From: Blumeriella jaapii
Lineage: Eukaryota > Ascomycota > Leotiomycetes > Helotiales > Drepanopezizaceae
NCBI GenBank assembly: GCA_009599575.1
Contig: VWND01000015.1
Location: forward strand, 248,001 to 312,000
Direction: 5' to 3'
DNA: 64,000 nucleotides
The translations under genes and the position numbers were made by a program. Below, in pieces: positions 11,529 through 23,297 of the stretch. The notes under the pieces are model-generated. The model worked only from the letters and a program-made list of their open reading frames with translations, was not told the DNA's origin and made no database searches. Each line of letters starts with the position of its first letter. The first letter of the stretch is position 1.

Positions 11529-13378
11529 TTTTGTGATGCGGATACTGCGAAATAGAAAGTATCGAATTTTGGGGTGTTCAAGGCAACAAGTAGGAAGTGG
11601 AAAAAGCGGTGGTAAAGGCTCATGGTCAAAGGCTCTTGAAGGGGGAAGTGGCGGGTTGTAGGAGGCAGACGTGGAGAGAGCTGATGAAGTGAATTGTAGC
11701 CGGGTGCTACTCCCTTGGCTTTGAAGGTGAATTTGAAAATAATACTGACCTTAGCTTTACCTGCTAAATTTCAATAGAAAAGTGAATTCGTTTGCTCCTG
11801 CATCAATATTTGACAACAATTCCAAGCAAACCACAGCAAAATCTGGGCAAACTTTTACATGCCTCGAGATTATATGCAGTACAGTAGTTACTTATCAAAG
11901 TTTTTCTCTCCCACTTACAAGTCTGGTAATAATTTTCACATTGTACTGAATTATCTGACGTCCAAAGTGAGGACATGCGATGTCTGACGTTTTTGAGTTA
12001 ACAGCCCACTACTTGATCCGCTACGGACCAGTTGTTGCTAGTAAACACCTCTGCAGTTAAACTTCACAGATCATATGTAAAAGCAGCTTCGATGTATTCA
12101 AATTTTAATCGCAATGAGAATGCCTGTGAAAACAAAGCTGTCGGCTGTGGTAATTTTGAGCCTAACTCTGGAGCCCTTCGGATTCGTTTTTTTAGCAGCC
12201 TCGACTCGGTTCAGAAATATGTTGAGGACTCAAGACACCGGCGTTGATGTGATGGAGACCTTGTCAATGTGGTATAGCATAACGACAGTATATCAGCCAG
12301 CGTGTCCGTGACGTCCCGGCTTCAGCAAAGTACCTATTTGGTATTCAGAATAACTAGCCATAATTTCAGGAATCAAGAACTTTTTTTTTTCAAGGGTGGA
12401 AAGAAAAAAAAAAATCTTGTATCATATCCACAGAGGTTCGGCATAGATATGATACAACGGACCTCTGATTAGCCATATTCCCGTACACTCGGTCACTTGA
12501 GAGCAAGGCAGTTGTGGTAGATTCCTCAGACTGCTTGATATAAAGGTATGAGCTTGGAGTGAAGACGATGGAAACTTGTTTTTTTTCGCTCGTAGATTCG
12601 GCTGGCTTGGATCCTACGTTCGATCTGTGCATGCATCCGGCTTGTTGCGAAGGCATACCCGGGCTTGATCGGAGATGTGGCAATCTGAGAGCTCTGCGCG
12701 AAGGTCGAAACTAGTCCCAAAGGAGAATTTCGAGCACATGTCGTATGATTCGTATGCGTACTTTGTTGCTGACTCTGACCTGGCAGTCGGCATGGGATGG
12801 GAAGCCTCGACTACGCTGCTCAGATCGGGGGCTTGGTCAAAAAAAGTCTCGCTATCTTTCACAGACTAGCTAGCTATCTTGCTCGACTCATGAACTGCGA
12901 TCTGCTATACCGAGAGACACATAGCAATTAAGGCACTTACTACCTTATCCACACCAATAACTAACAGACAAGGCGTCTTCAATCTCGATGCCGCGTAGTC
13001 GTAGAAGCGGTCGAAGAATATTCCCATGATGGAAAGCGCCACGATCGTTGGTGGTTTGAGACCACAACCTCTCGAAGAACCACTAATGGTTGTCGAGGGG
13101 TGAGGATAATGCTGTGCTACACCACCGATTGCCGGGCTCCCTGCTCTCCCATGCATGTTGCTCTGCTGGACGAGAATCCCCCGCTTCTCTGGCCTTCCTC
13201 ATTCCCCTCCCCTGCCGCCCCCACCACCCCTCGAACGCTTCTTGTCGCTGTGCATCTTCTTCATTTTGAGACGCATGGTATTCTCTGCCTTTTTCCTACA
13301 ATCGAGAACAGTCAGAAAAAAACTTTTCTTTTTAATGATTGATTGAAAGGAGCGCTTGTATCTTGAAAGCAATTGGAG
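11529..13378. other. Gene-poor region
   Basis: AT-richer sequence with short frames only. A minus-strand frame at 12905-13156 has a hydrophobic stretch and could continue through a 43-nt intron, but nothing supports it as a gene. T and A runs occur at 12380-12415. Nothing else can be supported. Confidence 0.4.
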
Positions 13379-14221
13379 CTATCTCTTAGAAGACTTGTTG
13401 CTTCGAGGCTTCAAATTGCGAGCGCTTTCCTCAGCCATAGCCCTGCGTTCACGAGCAGCTTCAATTCTCTCCTTGGCGGCTAACTTTTTCCTTTCCTCCA
13501 TGTTCAGATGGTAGCGCCTCTTCTCTGCATGGGTCCAAGTCTGGTGAGGTCTTTCGTCAAAGAAGCCGGGTTTGCTGTAGAGCATGAAGCAACAATTACC
13601 CCCGTTCGATCAAGACCAAGATGATATCAGTGAAAAGAAGTACCTACAGCTGCTCTATCTTTCTTTTCTGCTCTGGAGAAGTGACTCCAGGTACCCTCTT
13701 CTTGTAGATCTGGCTGATTTCCTCGTAGAGTTTTGCGTGGGTTTCGGCCTCATTGCTGGATTGGTTTCTAGCTATATCACAATGGATACTAATCGAGTCC
13801 GAGGACTGAACGTAGAATCTGCTGTCCCGGAGCCCTTGATGTAGCACTTTGGGCACGTGGCTTTGCAGGGCGGGCAGAGGCCAAACCGTCAAGGCCTTCG
13901 AACTCGTTCTTGATACCGTTAGCGGATGCCAAAATAGGTATGATCATTGAACCACGGTGGACGCTCTTACTTGTTGGTCTTTTGGCCCCCAGGCCCTGAA
14001 GAGCGAACGAACGTTGTCTTTGCGATTTTGGAGGGTATGGTGGATTTGTTGAATCGCTGGAACCATTCTCGAGCAGCATCAAGGTCGGCAGCCTCGCTGC
14101 TATCACCACCACTACCACCACTAGCAGAAGAAAAGGCCCGGCAGCTCGGGAAGATGGGGGAAACCTGCCCACAGCGCTGCGGGGCAGAAACGGACTGCAA
14201 AAGTCGACGCTGGGAAAGCAT
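13379..14221 (-). CDS. Mitochondrial GGQ-domain release-factor-like protein (Rso55/MTRFR type)
   Basis: Exons 14221-13971, 13908-13648 and 13574-13379 join in frame to 235 aa. Residues 1-35 are Arg/Ser-rich without acids, as in a mitochondrial presequence. The class I release-factor motif RSSGPGGQKTNK (GGQ at 78-80) spans the first splice and continues into TSSKALTVWPLPAL and the SHVPKVL segment. The tail is Lys/Arg-rich (from about 195). There is no codon-recognition domain, which separates it from RF1/RF2. Family knowledge: such proteins hydrolyse peptidyl-tRNA on stalled mitochondrial ribosomes (yeast Rso55, human MTRFR and ICT1). The exact subfamily is uncertain. A longer upstream frame exists, but ATG 14221 gives the presequence. 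Confidence 0.85.
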
Positions 14222-14892
14222 TATCAAAAGTGATTGTAGTAAGGAGGCAAACTTGTGGTGGCAACAATCAACAAATGGTTTGATGGGGTGCTGTACCGAC
14301 GAGCAAGTCACTTGTACAGGACAGTAGAAGTGGAGGAGTGGAAACCCAAACCATGACACGGGGGTCTGAAGAGCGTTAAGAAGCAAGTCGACCGTCAACA
14401 CCATGCACAAAGGAAGCGATACTGCAATCGAGAAGGTCTATCTACTGTACAGTATCATCACACTACCAGCAGATTTGGTCGGGGGGGAGCTTCTCGGTTA
14501 ATTACGATACGTCGGTGTGTCAGTAGTACTTTAGCGGCACCACAGCACCACAGCACCACGGCACTACTACACTACACACACTACACTACACTACAACACC
14601 ACAATCACATTCACATTCCATCCCCGACGACGACGACAGCGACAACGACAGCAACCCCCCGCCAGCCCGATCACCGGTGATGCCCTCAGTACCATTTGCT
14701 ATCTCGCCCGTCTCGCCTTGTTTCTGTCAAGCGGTTCCGATTTGCAACGCGTCCGGATTCCGTGTCGATTCCCCCCCCTTCACTGCCTTGAGCCTTTGCA
14801 ATCCAAGTGCCACCTTCATTGTATTCTCAAAGCCTCTTCCTCAAATTCTTTTCGAGCTCCATGCACTTTGAAGTCTCCGGCGCTCCGTTTGC
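14222..14892. promoter_or_regulatory. Shared upstream region with simple repeats
   Basis: This lies between the divergent release-factor-like and Nab3-like genes. It contains a TACTGTACAGTA palindrome (about 14444-14455), a run of AGCACCAC and CTACACTA repeats (14537-14600) and CGA/CAG-rich sequence at 14630-14655. It must hold at least one promoter; no factor sites are assigned. Confidence 0.45.
14537..14600. repeat. Simple repeat (CACCACAG, then ACTAC units)
   Basis: Imperfect tandem copies of an eight-base CACCACAG-like unit pass into copies of ACTACACT/ACTAC. It is probably in the 5' UTR or promoter of the Nab3-like gene. Confidence 0.7.
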
Positions 14893-15045
14893 TTGCGACA
14901 GCTCCCGCTGCATACGGCATTCATGACACCAGAGGCTCCCGAGTTCCACACCCAGCCATTGTCACCACTCTCTCCCCTGCCAATCCACCCACCGGAGCCT
15001 TCAAAGATCCCAGTCTTGCAGAAGCAGATCGATCCAGTGTTCAAC

Positions 15046-17693
15046 ATGACTTCGACACATCTTGATCCCGCCCTCCCCACTCACGCCTTTGCGGCGCCCG
15101 TCGAACCCAATCCAGACATGTCCGTCCCCACGAAGGCCGACTCCCCATTGTCTGCCGACTCAAACTTTTCCGACGCATACAAAGAGGAACCCAACGAGAT
15201 GGAGGAAAAGAAAGACAGTATCGTTGTTCATGATTCAGACGTCAGCGATGACTACGGGATGGCAATTGATTCGGACGGAGAGGAGCGCACAGATAGTGGG
15301 GATATATCACAGGAAAACATGTCGCCAGAGGCAACGTTTCTTTCTGATCAGACTCTTCCACCATCTGCTGCTCTAGTCGACGCTCATTCCGCCAACCCTG
15401 TGTCCCAAACCGGCTCCGGTGCCGTCCCTACCCCTTCCAGCCCATCCATCCAGACAAATTCTGCCCTGACTCCCGAGTCTACCGTTCAAAATACGACCCA
15501 GTCCCCAAACGATGCGGCAGATGCCAGAACTCACCCATATGAAGAAATCGCGAGTGGCGGAATTGACATCCAACAACTCCTGGACAACATCACAGCTAAT
15601 GCCGAGAAGAACGAGCAGACCGTCTCTCCCAATCCTCCTCCGTCCCAATCCTCCTTGACTTCATCCCTAAAGCCTACGTCTGGGCTACCTACCCATTCCA
15701 GTCTCCCACCACGCCCAAATCTCTCCCAAAAGCGTCCATATGACGATATGCAGAAGTATCATGCCAACACCCCAGGCCTGCCACCAGCAGCCAGCTCGTA
15801 TAGAAACCCTGGTGCCGCTTCCTCTATCATTGCTGCTGGCGCGCCTGGCACCTCTACTGATCCTAGGGGAGGCTTACCTCCTCCTCCAAGTGCCACCTTC
15901 AGACCTCCTCCCCCATCAGCATCTAGCCCCGTTGCTTCAGCTTTGAGTTCTCAAGGTAATAGATTGTCTCTCCCAGGACAATCAATGGAATTACAAGATG
16001 AAGCTGACGAGCTAGATGTAAAATGGGGCCCGGAGGTTCAGAAGGTGTACGATCAATTCCTCGATAACGAACGTATGTATGTTACCGAGGGACTATGGGA
16101 TACCTTTCCGAATGGGTCTAGGTTATTCATAGGTGAGCCCGCTTATGTACTTCGGAATCATGGGACTCAATTAATCAGATGAACAGGAAATCTTCCGAGT
16201 GAGAAGGTCACTAAGAGAGATGTGTTCCACATTTTCCATCCGTATGGTAAGATTGCTCAGATATCCATCAAGCAAGCCTACGGATTTGTTCAATTCCACG
16301 ACAGCTCCTCCTGCTATGCAGCTCTTGCCAGCGAGCAAGGCGCAGATATCAGAGGGAAGAAAATGCGTATGTTGCGGGCTTCTCCATGTCTCAATCTCAG
16401 CTAACCTCTTCTAGACTTGGAAATTTCGAAGCCGCAGAAGACACCCGTAATGCTTCGTCCGCTTCTATGGCTCCCTTGAGACGATCACGTTCCCCAGACT
16501 ACAACCGAGGCGGGGATCGTGGTGGCCGCAGCGGACAGGGCCGACACGTCGATCGATATGACGGCCGATCTGCTCCATCTATGCGGCAAGATGATTACGG
16601 GCGCCCGTTGCGCGTTCGCGATGACTACCGACCTGCCCGCCAAGCAACGCCGCCTCGAGGAAATCAACGGGGCCGAGATGAATGGGCTCCACGCCGCGAC
16701 TCTTATGAGGGCCGTGACAGACGCCGAAGCCGATCGCCATATGGCCATAGGGATGCTGGTAGGGATTCCGGACGATATAGGGAACGGAGTCCGAGTCCCA
16801 GAGCACGAGAAGCGGACGAGGACAACGAGTTGCAAATTCCACGTCGAGACCCCCGGAATATCCCAGATGTACAGATCATACTCGTTGATCAACTTGATCG
16901 CGCGTTCGTGGGCTGGGTTGAGAGCGAGATGCGAGGGCGAGGGGTTGCAGTCGAGACCATGTTGCTTAGTCATCGACTTCCTCTACAGGCAGTCATCAGA
17001 CGACAGATCATCGAAGGTGTTGTTGCTGTCTGTAAGCTTGATATGCGATCGCAGGTTGCCAGCAAAATCCCTATCCAGATCTTCCATCGCCAAGGTGGTG
17101 GATCCGACGCCGTTCGTTACGACGAGTATGAGGACGTCAACCCCAAGACTGCCGCTGAACTTGTTCTTCGCGAGAAGCAAAGTCAAGCCCTGCCTCTAGT
17201 TCAGCAACACCAGCCCTACCAACAATCACAATACGCACCCATCCAAACCCCGTACCAACCGCCCTATCAATCTCAACCGCCCCTCCAAACAGCTGCACCA
17301 GTCGCCGCAGTTTCCAACCTTGCCAGTCTCGTCGGCCAACTGGACAACGCCACCCTCCAAAAGCTGCTCGGCACGCTCAACCCGTCGCAGCAAGTTAATG
17401 ACACTGCAGCACAAGCCAACTCTGCCATGGATCTCGTTGGCCTGCTGGGTGGCTATGCACAACCCCCGCAACAGCAGCAGAGCTACCAACCGCCTCCCGC
17501 TGACCCGTACGCCGATATTCTGAACAACCCTGCTTTGGCTTCGTTGCTTGGGAATGGTCTTGGTAATGGTGCGCCGGCTCCTCAGATTCAAACCCAGCAA
17601 CAACAGCAGCCGCCGCTACCGCCGCAGCCGCCTCAGCAGTCTGCGCAGCAGGTACAGAACATTATGGCGCAGCTTGCTAGATTTCGGCAATAG
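15046..17693 (+). CDS. NAB3: Nab3-like RRM protein, interrupted by a one-base frameshift
   Basis: Exons 15046-16132, 16187-16366 and 16415-17693. Order: acidic Ser/Pro-rich N-terminus; WGPEVQKVYDQFLDNE and the RRM (SRLFIGNLPSEKVTKRDVF, RNP1-like YGFVQF, ending HLEISKPQK); an Arg/Ser/Asp-Arg-rich region; an anticodon-binding-like domain (DVQIILVDQLDRAFVGWVES through PLQAVIRRQIIEG); a Gln/Pro-rich tail. Family knowledge: Nab3 works with Nrd1 in termination of non-coding RNA polymerase II transcripts. Reading stops about ten codons after LEISKPQK; the rest of the gene is in the next frame, as if one base is missing near 16438-16442. Total exon length is 2 modulo 3, which agrees. The start is uncertain: the frame is open from 14893. 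Confidence 0.8.
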
Positions 17694-18525
17694 GGTTCTG
17701 CTAAGTTTAGACGCTCACATTTTCTGTTCCTTAACGTTGAAAATGTATCTCCGATGGGAGGTCAGCTGTTTTGGGCGGGGTCGGGGGGGCTTTAGCATGG
17801 CGTTAAAGCGATGTTTGATATCACGGAGTCTGGGAGACGAGATAGCACGGGTGGTTGTGCATCTATCGATTATCCTGGTCTCATAGCTGTCAGTAACGGT
17901 TATCGGGTGGGTGTGAAGAACTGTCCGATCGACCACGACCTGTGGCGTAATTTAAATGAAAAAAATTGAATCTCTCGATACAAAAGCTGAAAATTTTTCT
18001 AAAGTACATCCGCAAAGATTGAATTCTCAAATGCGTCGCGTAAGTTTAGAGTGTAAGCCTCCAGTCGATGTCAAGTCGAGTCTGTATTTAATAAATGGAC
18101 TGTGAACAGAAATGGAAGTGCTGTGATCCATCGTTTACTTTTCCGTCCGACTCTACCCTTTTAGATTACCTAGTTCTGTTTTACAAAATCCTCTTCTCGC
18201 TATTTTCTCTACCCCCTAAACGCCACTCCTTTGGAGTATATGTAGTGTCACTGTACATAGGGTAGTTCACACCGAACTGTTCTACATGCTTGTGCATATG
18301 GCGCAAGTAGTAACCAGTGTGAAGATGCACTGTGTCAACTTCACATATAGGTACATGACTGAGCCGAGCGTTCTGCTCGAACACTGGCATGCGCGGTAGC
18401 GTCACAACTCTTGGTCATGTACATCTACACATGATGCCTATTCCTTTCTGGTGCCTTGTTGGGTGGCCAAACCGACGGTCTTTTCACTATCAGCTTCGTG
18501 GGTCTTTTCAATATGTTATAGGAGC
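17694..18525. other. Convergent 3' flanks of the Nab3-like and LETM1-like genes
   Basis: No coding frame with family resemblance was seen. The sequence is moderately AT-rich and must contain both transcript ends. Confidence 0.45.
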
Positions 18526-19536
18526 TCACCTAGTCAACACCAGCCACTCCATGGGCACCTTCTGCCTAGACTTCAACCAAGCCTCCAGATCTTTCCTCAA
18601 GTCCTTTTCCGGCCTGCCCAAAACATCCACGCCCCTCTCTACGCATGCTATCCTTAGTTCTTCGAGACTTATCTCCTCAAGCGCTGCGCTCCCACCCTGT
18701 CTCAAAAGCTCGTCATCCATATCCAGGTAGCTTCGTCGCTTAAGCCACCTCTTCCGCAATATGATCGTAGGAAGCCCTGGAAGTTTTCCACCGAGATAGT
18801 CCCATACGCTGCTGCTGAGGCCCAGACTCCAGGAAATATGGATAAGCTGCATCCGGTTCAAATTTTGTAGCGACGTATCGCTTTTGTTACCAGCCGGCAA
18901 CGGACAGGTGAGATTGCGGAAGGATGTGCGTCTCCTCTCCTCGATTTTCAGCCTGTCGGAATTGATTTGCTTGGGGATCCGGCACGTCCACGGCACGATC
19001 CCGGTGAGCGCTAGTACGACCAGTGGTGTGAACTCCCCGCAGACCAGCAGCACGAGCGCGAACATGGGCACACGCTTGAGATCATATTTATTGCGGTACA
19101 GCAGCTGGTAGTCAGCACGCGTCAGGGCCCGGGCCTTGACGGCGGCGTAGACGGAGGATTTGAACTTTGTATCTATGCGGGCGTGAATGGGCCGACATGA
19201 CTTCGAATTGGCGTATATGTTCTTGACGCCTGTCTTGTAGAAGCTGACATATGCTTTTCCCAGGGCGAAGAGGTGAGAGGGCAGAGATTGTGAGGGCCCT
19301 CGAGTAGGGCTTTCGAGAGTCGCAGGAAGCGTTGAGAGGGGGCCGTTGATAGGGTGGAGTTTTTTGTCGGCGAGGATTTGGGGTGTCGAGGGTTTGGAGG
19401 GGAAGAGTTTCGAGGAGGAGGAGGCGTAGCGCAGAGAGAGGGAGACGGCGGGGGAGATATGTTTAGGTCTTGGAGGTGGTTTACTAGATTGGTAGAGACT
19501 GGCAGTGCGCAGACTGCGCAGAGTTGTAACGTTCAT
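18526..19536 (-). CDS. Short LETM1-type ribosome-binding-domain protein, mitochondrial
   Basis: A single exon of 336 aa from the second Met (MNVTTLRSLRTASLYQSS), chosen because it starts a good mitochondrial presequence; the frame is open upstream to 19587. After a Ser/Pro-rich leader come a helix pair, one strongly hydrophobic segment (PMFALVLLVCGEFTPLVVLA, about 185-205) ending in IVPWTCRIPKQ, and a LETM1-like domain with the repeated DMDDELLRQGG and SLEELRIACVERGV pattern near the C-terminus. Family knowledge: LETM1/Mdm38 proteins sit in the inner membrane, bind mitoribosomes and affect K+/H+ exchange. This protein lacks the long coiled-coil C-terminus and EF-hands of true LETM1, so it is a shorter relative whose role is not certain. 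Confidence 0.75.
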   Translation of the reverse strand: MNVTTLRSLRTASLYQSSKPPPRPKHISPAVSLSLRYASSSSKLFPSKPSTPQILADKKLHPINGPLSTLPATLESPTRGPSQSLPSHLFALGKAYVSFYKTGVKNIYANSKSCRPIHARIDTKFKSSVYAAVKARALTRADYQLLYRNKYDLKRVPMFALVLLVCGEFTPLVVLALTGIVPWTCRIPKQINSDRLKIEERRRTSFRNLTCPLPAGNKSDTSLQNLNRMQLIHISWSLGLSSSVWDYLGGKLPGLPTIILRKRWLKRRSYLDMDDELLRQGGSAALEEISLEELRIACVERGVDVLGRPEKDLRKDLEAWLKSRQKVPMEWLVLTR

Positions 19537-20211
19537 TGCATCCGGCGTATAGAGAACTAGAAAGGAGGAAATGAAGTCGAGCAGCAATGGAAGTGAATTA
19601 TGAAGGACAGAGGAAGAGGAAGATGATCTTTCTCAGTGACGTTGCTGATTTCTCGTGTCAACAGGGATAAGTAGGCTACAGAGAAGCACGGAGCGGGTTC
19701 GACGGAGTAAATAAAGTCCGGGTCCGAGTCCGGGTCCGGGGCCCCGGGTTCTGGACCGGGACGAAAGTTACGCAGAAAGGTATGAGAGCTTCCACCAACG
19801 AACAGACCATTAAATCCCGTCACGTTTTTGACTTTAAGTGCTTCTGAACCCAATGTGGATGTTTACTTAAGAGTCTTTAAAAGGCACTTACATCCATTTC
19901 TTCTCCTCAAACATTGACAGCTTCCAGCTTACGACGACCACTTAACCTGCAAACCTTCAAAGTGTTATTTGTATGTCTTGCTCCATTTGTTTACAAGCAC
20001 TCAGCTAACGTTGCTAGATCGTTTTTGTTGATTTGAAATTGGAACAGGTAATCAGACCTGATTATCTGCATCGGCATATCTATCCAAACCGGTCTGCTCT
20101 CCAGGGTGTTAGACAGTCAGCTTGGCTTTTATATGTCGTAAGCAAGTGTCACATTGCGAGTCACCACTTCAACCGTCAAGGCACGTTCTCCGACCGGACT
20201 GCATCTCCAAC
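19537..20211. promoter_or_regulatory. Divergent upstream region of LETM1-like and ferric reductase genes
   Basis: The two genes face away from each other across this stretch. A short GC-rich block (GTCCGGGTCCGAGTCCGGGT near 19717-19740) stands out. No iron-regulatory (GATA-type) site can be claimed with confidence. Confidence 0.4.
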
Positions 20212-22173
20212 ATGGCCTGGCCTTACCATATCGTCAGCCTCACGGAGTCTCAAGTACAGGAGCGCCGTCATCTCCTTGATCGCTATGGCGTCTACGCCCA
20301 GATCTCCGCTCTCATTCCCATTCTTGTCTATCAGCTCTACCGACTCGCTGTCTGGCTCTCTCTCGCTAGAAGGAGGTCACAGTATTCTGAGGTGCCGAGT
20401 TCTCCGGCTTCGAAGAGCGCAGAGACGAAACAGGGGCGGGCGATGAAGAAAAAATGGAGAGCTACGAAATGGTGGCTCGAGGGCGAGCTTGCGGAGGGAT
20501 GGGGTATTAGAAACCATTGGGTTGCTGGGGGTTTATGGGCAGTCTGGTTGCTGTTTTTGTGCTTCAAGGAGACGGGTGATGGTACGTTGTTTCCCCCTCT
20601 CCATTCTGCCCTTGGTTTTATGATATTGCACCTGTAAGTTGGAGTGCGAAGGGTGGCTGGCAAGATTCAAATCTCTCCCCGGCTCTAATGTGAAAGTCTG
20701 CACCATGAAACCATGTGCCCTTGTTCTCGTGCAGTGATTCATATCATCTCCTTCTTTTCCTGGACGCCAATACATTCACGTCTCAACTGTTCAACTCTGG
20801 TAGAAAGCTGACTTGCTCGAGATTATCTCCACGTCACCAAGCGCTTCGGCGCAGTAGCCGCATCTCAGTTTCCTCTCCATTACATGCTATCTATGAAATC
20901 CATATACTCGCCACTAGCATTAATATTTCGAGCCTCTCACGAAGAACTCAACGCCTGGCATCGTATTCTCGGCCGCATCATCTACGGCCTCCTCTTCTGC
21001 CATGCAACATGGTACTTCAACTTCTTCATCATCGCAGGCCTCCTGCAAACTCGCCTGAAGGCACCCGTTGTGATCATCGGCCTTCTGGGCTTCACTATGC
21101 TCACTATGCTCAGCTCAACCTCTCTGGAAGCTGTGCGCCGGTGGTCCTACAGAGTCTTCTTCGTCGCCCACCTCATCATCGGCGTATCTCTCATGCCACT
21201 GCTTTTCTTTCACGCCAATCCGCTCAGAATCTACGTCGTAGAAGCCCTGGCGCTGTTCATCGTCGACATCGTGTGCCGTAAATTGGACACAGTCACCAGT
21301 TTCGCAACCATCACCCAAGTCCCGAAAACCAAACTCATCAAGATGACCATACCGGTTCCCCCGTCCAAGATTGGCAGATTCGCAGCAGCGCCAGGCCAGC
21401 ACGTGTACCTGCAAATCCCGCCTGAAAGCACCCCGCCTCACACAAAGTCATTCTCTATCCACGAGCTCTGCTACAACCCTTTCACCGTGGCCTCCGTCTC
21501 CCCGGCCAACTCAACTGTCACGCTCGTCCTGCGCTGCCTGCACGGGCCCACTTCGACAGCGCTCTCCGCCCTGACAAGCCTTTCCAAGGCCAAACCCCCG
21601 ATCAACATCGAAGGTCCCCTCGGCTCGTCCCGCCGTTTCCTGAACCTCGCCCGGGATTTCGACAGGATCCTTCTCGTAGCCGGCGGAGTCGGCGCCACCT
21701 TCACCCTGCCGGTGTACACCTTCGTCAAGGAGCAGCTAGTTGCGGAAGGGAAATCGCCCGATCGAGTGACGTTCACGTGGAGTCTGCGATCAACGCACGA
21801 GGCGACGTGGGCCCGGGATCTCGAGTCCTCCGCGCTGGATGATGAGAACCTGAGGATCTTCCTGACGTCTGGGCACACGGCTGAGGGCAACCGTGGCGAT
21901 GAGACGCTGTTGCCTGCTGACGGGAGTGTGGAGATGAGTGATTTGCACAGCGGCGGCGGCGGAGAGGAGGGGAAAGTGAAGCTGGCGGGCAGGGAAAGAC
22001 CTGATTTGAGAATGATCGTAGATGGTGTTTTCAGATTGGGACGTGAGGAGAAAGTCGCAGTCCTAGTTTGTGGACCAGCTAGCATGGTGAGGGAGCTGAG
22101 GACGCATGTAGGCCGTTGGGTTGTGGACAAGGGGAGGGATGTTTGGTGGCATGATGAGAGCTTTGGTTGGTGA
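20212..22173 (+). CDS. Ferric reductase / NADPH oxidase-like flavocytochrome
   Basis: Exons 20212-20581 and 20822-22173 join as GDDYLHVTKRFG to give 573 aa. After a cytosolic or membrane-proximal N-terminus come the ferric-reductase transmembrane helices with candidate heme histidines (FPLHYML, AWHRILGR, LLFCHATWY, VAHLIIG), then a FAD-binding barrel (PGQHVYLQIP; NPFTVASVS, where most relatives have HPFT), and an NAD(P)-binding half (LLVAGGVGATFTLP; VCGPASMV). It ends WWHDESFGW. Family knowledge: these enzymes move electrons from NADPH through FAD and heme across the membrane to reduce Fe(III) or Cu(II). Substrate cannot be told from sequence. The 240-nt intron is long for this genome; its donor and acceptor are clear, but an extra small exon inside is not excluded. 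Confidence 0.9.
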
Positions 22174-22560
22174 TTCTTCTCTGTGGGGGGTTGGGAGTGG
22201 AAGTAGATGGTGTGTTGAGGATCGCTGGATGATGAAACTAGGTTTGAATATTGAGAAAGGGCGGTTGTGGAATTTACATCGGTGACCCCGATGTCGTGGA
22301 AGCACCCTTTCAGACAGAGAGTTGAGTCACTCATCAAAGCACTTCCATTTCGGTATTCATAGTCATTGACCCAAGCTTTGCTATTTCTCCCATGTTCCAG
22401 GCAATGAACGCAAGCTCTCGGTGTTTTTACAGCGATCCAAAGGCCAGCCTCACTCTCTTCACTCTCATCGTACTGGTATTCGCAGTACCCGCTCTTAAAC
22501 GCCAGCCCCGAAGCAGATGGTACCCATCCATCGTATCTTTCATAATACATCTCCCCTCTC
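22174..22560. other. Convergent 3' flanks
   Basis: Between the ends of the ferric reductase and VanZ-like genes. The long minus-strand frame covering this stretch and the reductase is an antisense shadow. Confidence 0.5.
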
Positions 22561-23297
22561 CTAAGGAGCCCCCGCTTTCCCATCCATGTCAAGGTCGCCA
22601 GCGCTACTGGGCGTCTTCAGCCCCTCTCCCTCCGCACTATCCGTGCCAGTCGCATGCTCATCGTCATCCCACCCATCCTCGAGATTCTCATCCCAGTTAT
22701 CAACCTCCTCATCCAGCGTCTTCGCCCCGCTTAGACCCAGTCCCACACCTGCCACCACACCACTGACCTGGCCGCCGACGCCGTCGCCCAGCTCGAGATC
22801 CCCGTCCTCCACCTCCCCAGGCACAACAGCGTAGGCCCTCTTTGCCCTCTTCCGCTCCAGCATCCGGACGTGGTACCAGCTGCTTAGGCCGAGCGCTGCG
22901 AGACTGCCGACCACGTTGGCCACGATGTCATAGAAGTCGAAGGGCTGCCCGTTGGGCAGGACACCCTGCAGGAACTCGGAGCCGATGCCCAGGGCGAGGG
23001 TGCAAGTGACTAATGTCAAGTGCACGGTACGGCGGCGGGAGGTGTCCAGGATCCAGTAGAAGCAGGAGGTGAGGAGGAAGAAGGTCAGGGAGTGCAAAAG
23101 TTGGGCGTTCACGAAAGCGTCGACTTGTAGCGATGTGAGGCCGGCGTAGGCCGCGGTTACGGAAAGGAAGAGGAAGGCTCCTGTAGGGAGGTAGGTGTGT
23201 TAGCCGTAGACGTATGTACACCCATCGAGGAGGGAAGACTAGGGAACATCGGAGGGGAGAGACGAGACGGACCTGCGAAGGGGAGTCGTATCCGCAT
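22561..23297 (-). CDS. VanZ-like small membrane protein
   Basis: A 25-nt first exon (23297-23273, MRIRLPFA) is joined to 23180-22561 for 214 aa. The fused N-terminus is a hydrophobic helix (RIRLPFAGAFLFLSVTAAYA), followed by HSLTFFLLTSCFYWILD, VTCTLALGIGSEFLQGVLP and the conserved PFDFYDIVANVVGSLAALGL. This is the VanZ-like four-helix pattern with the acidic GSEFLQ and DFYD motifs. The C-terminal 90 residues are cytosolic-type, acidic and low complexity. Family knowledge: VanZ is named from a bacterial teicoplanin-resistance gene; the fungal members have no established role. The intron is 92 nt. Confidence 0.85.

Noticed and set aside
12905..13156. Minus frame with a hydrophobic stretch, perhaps with a 43-nt intron
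   Set aside because: No family resemblance, intron shorter than all others here, and no conserved motif. Kept only as a remark in the gap entry.
16519..17199. Plus-strand frame of 226 codons inside the Nab3-like gene
   Set aside because: An alternative frame of the third exon. The Nab3-like frame in the same place has the conserved Arg/Ser region and the anticodon-binding-like domain.
21471..22592. Minus-strand frame of 373 codons
   Set aside because: Antisense to the ferric reductase, whose domains are clear on the plus strand. Its composition (Ser/Pro/Arg-rich, no domain) is that of a shadow frame.
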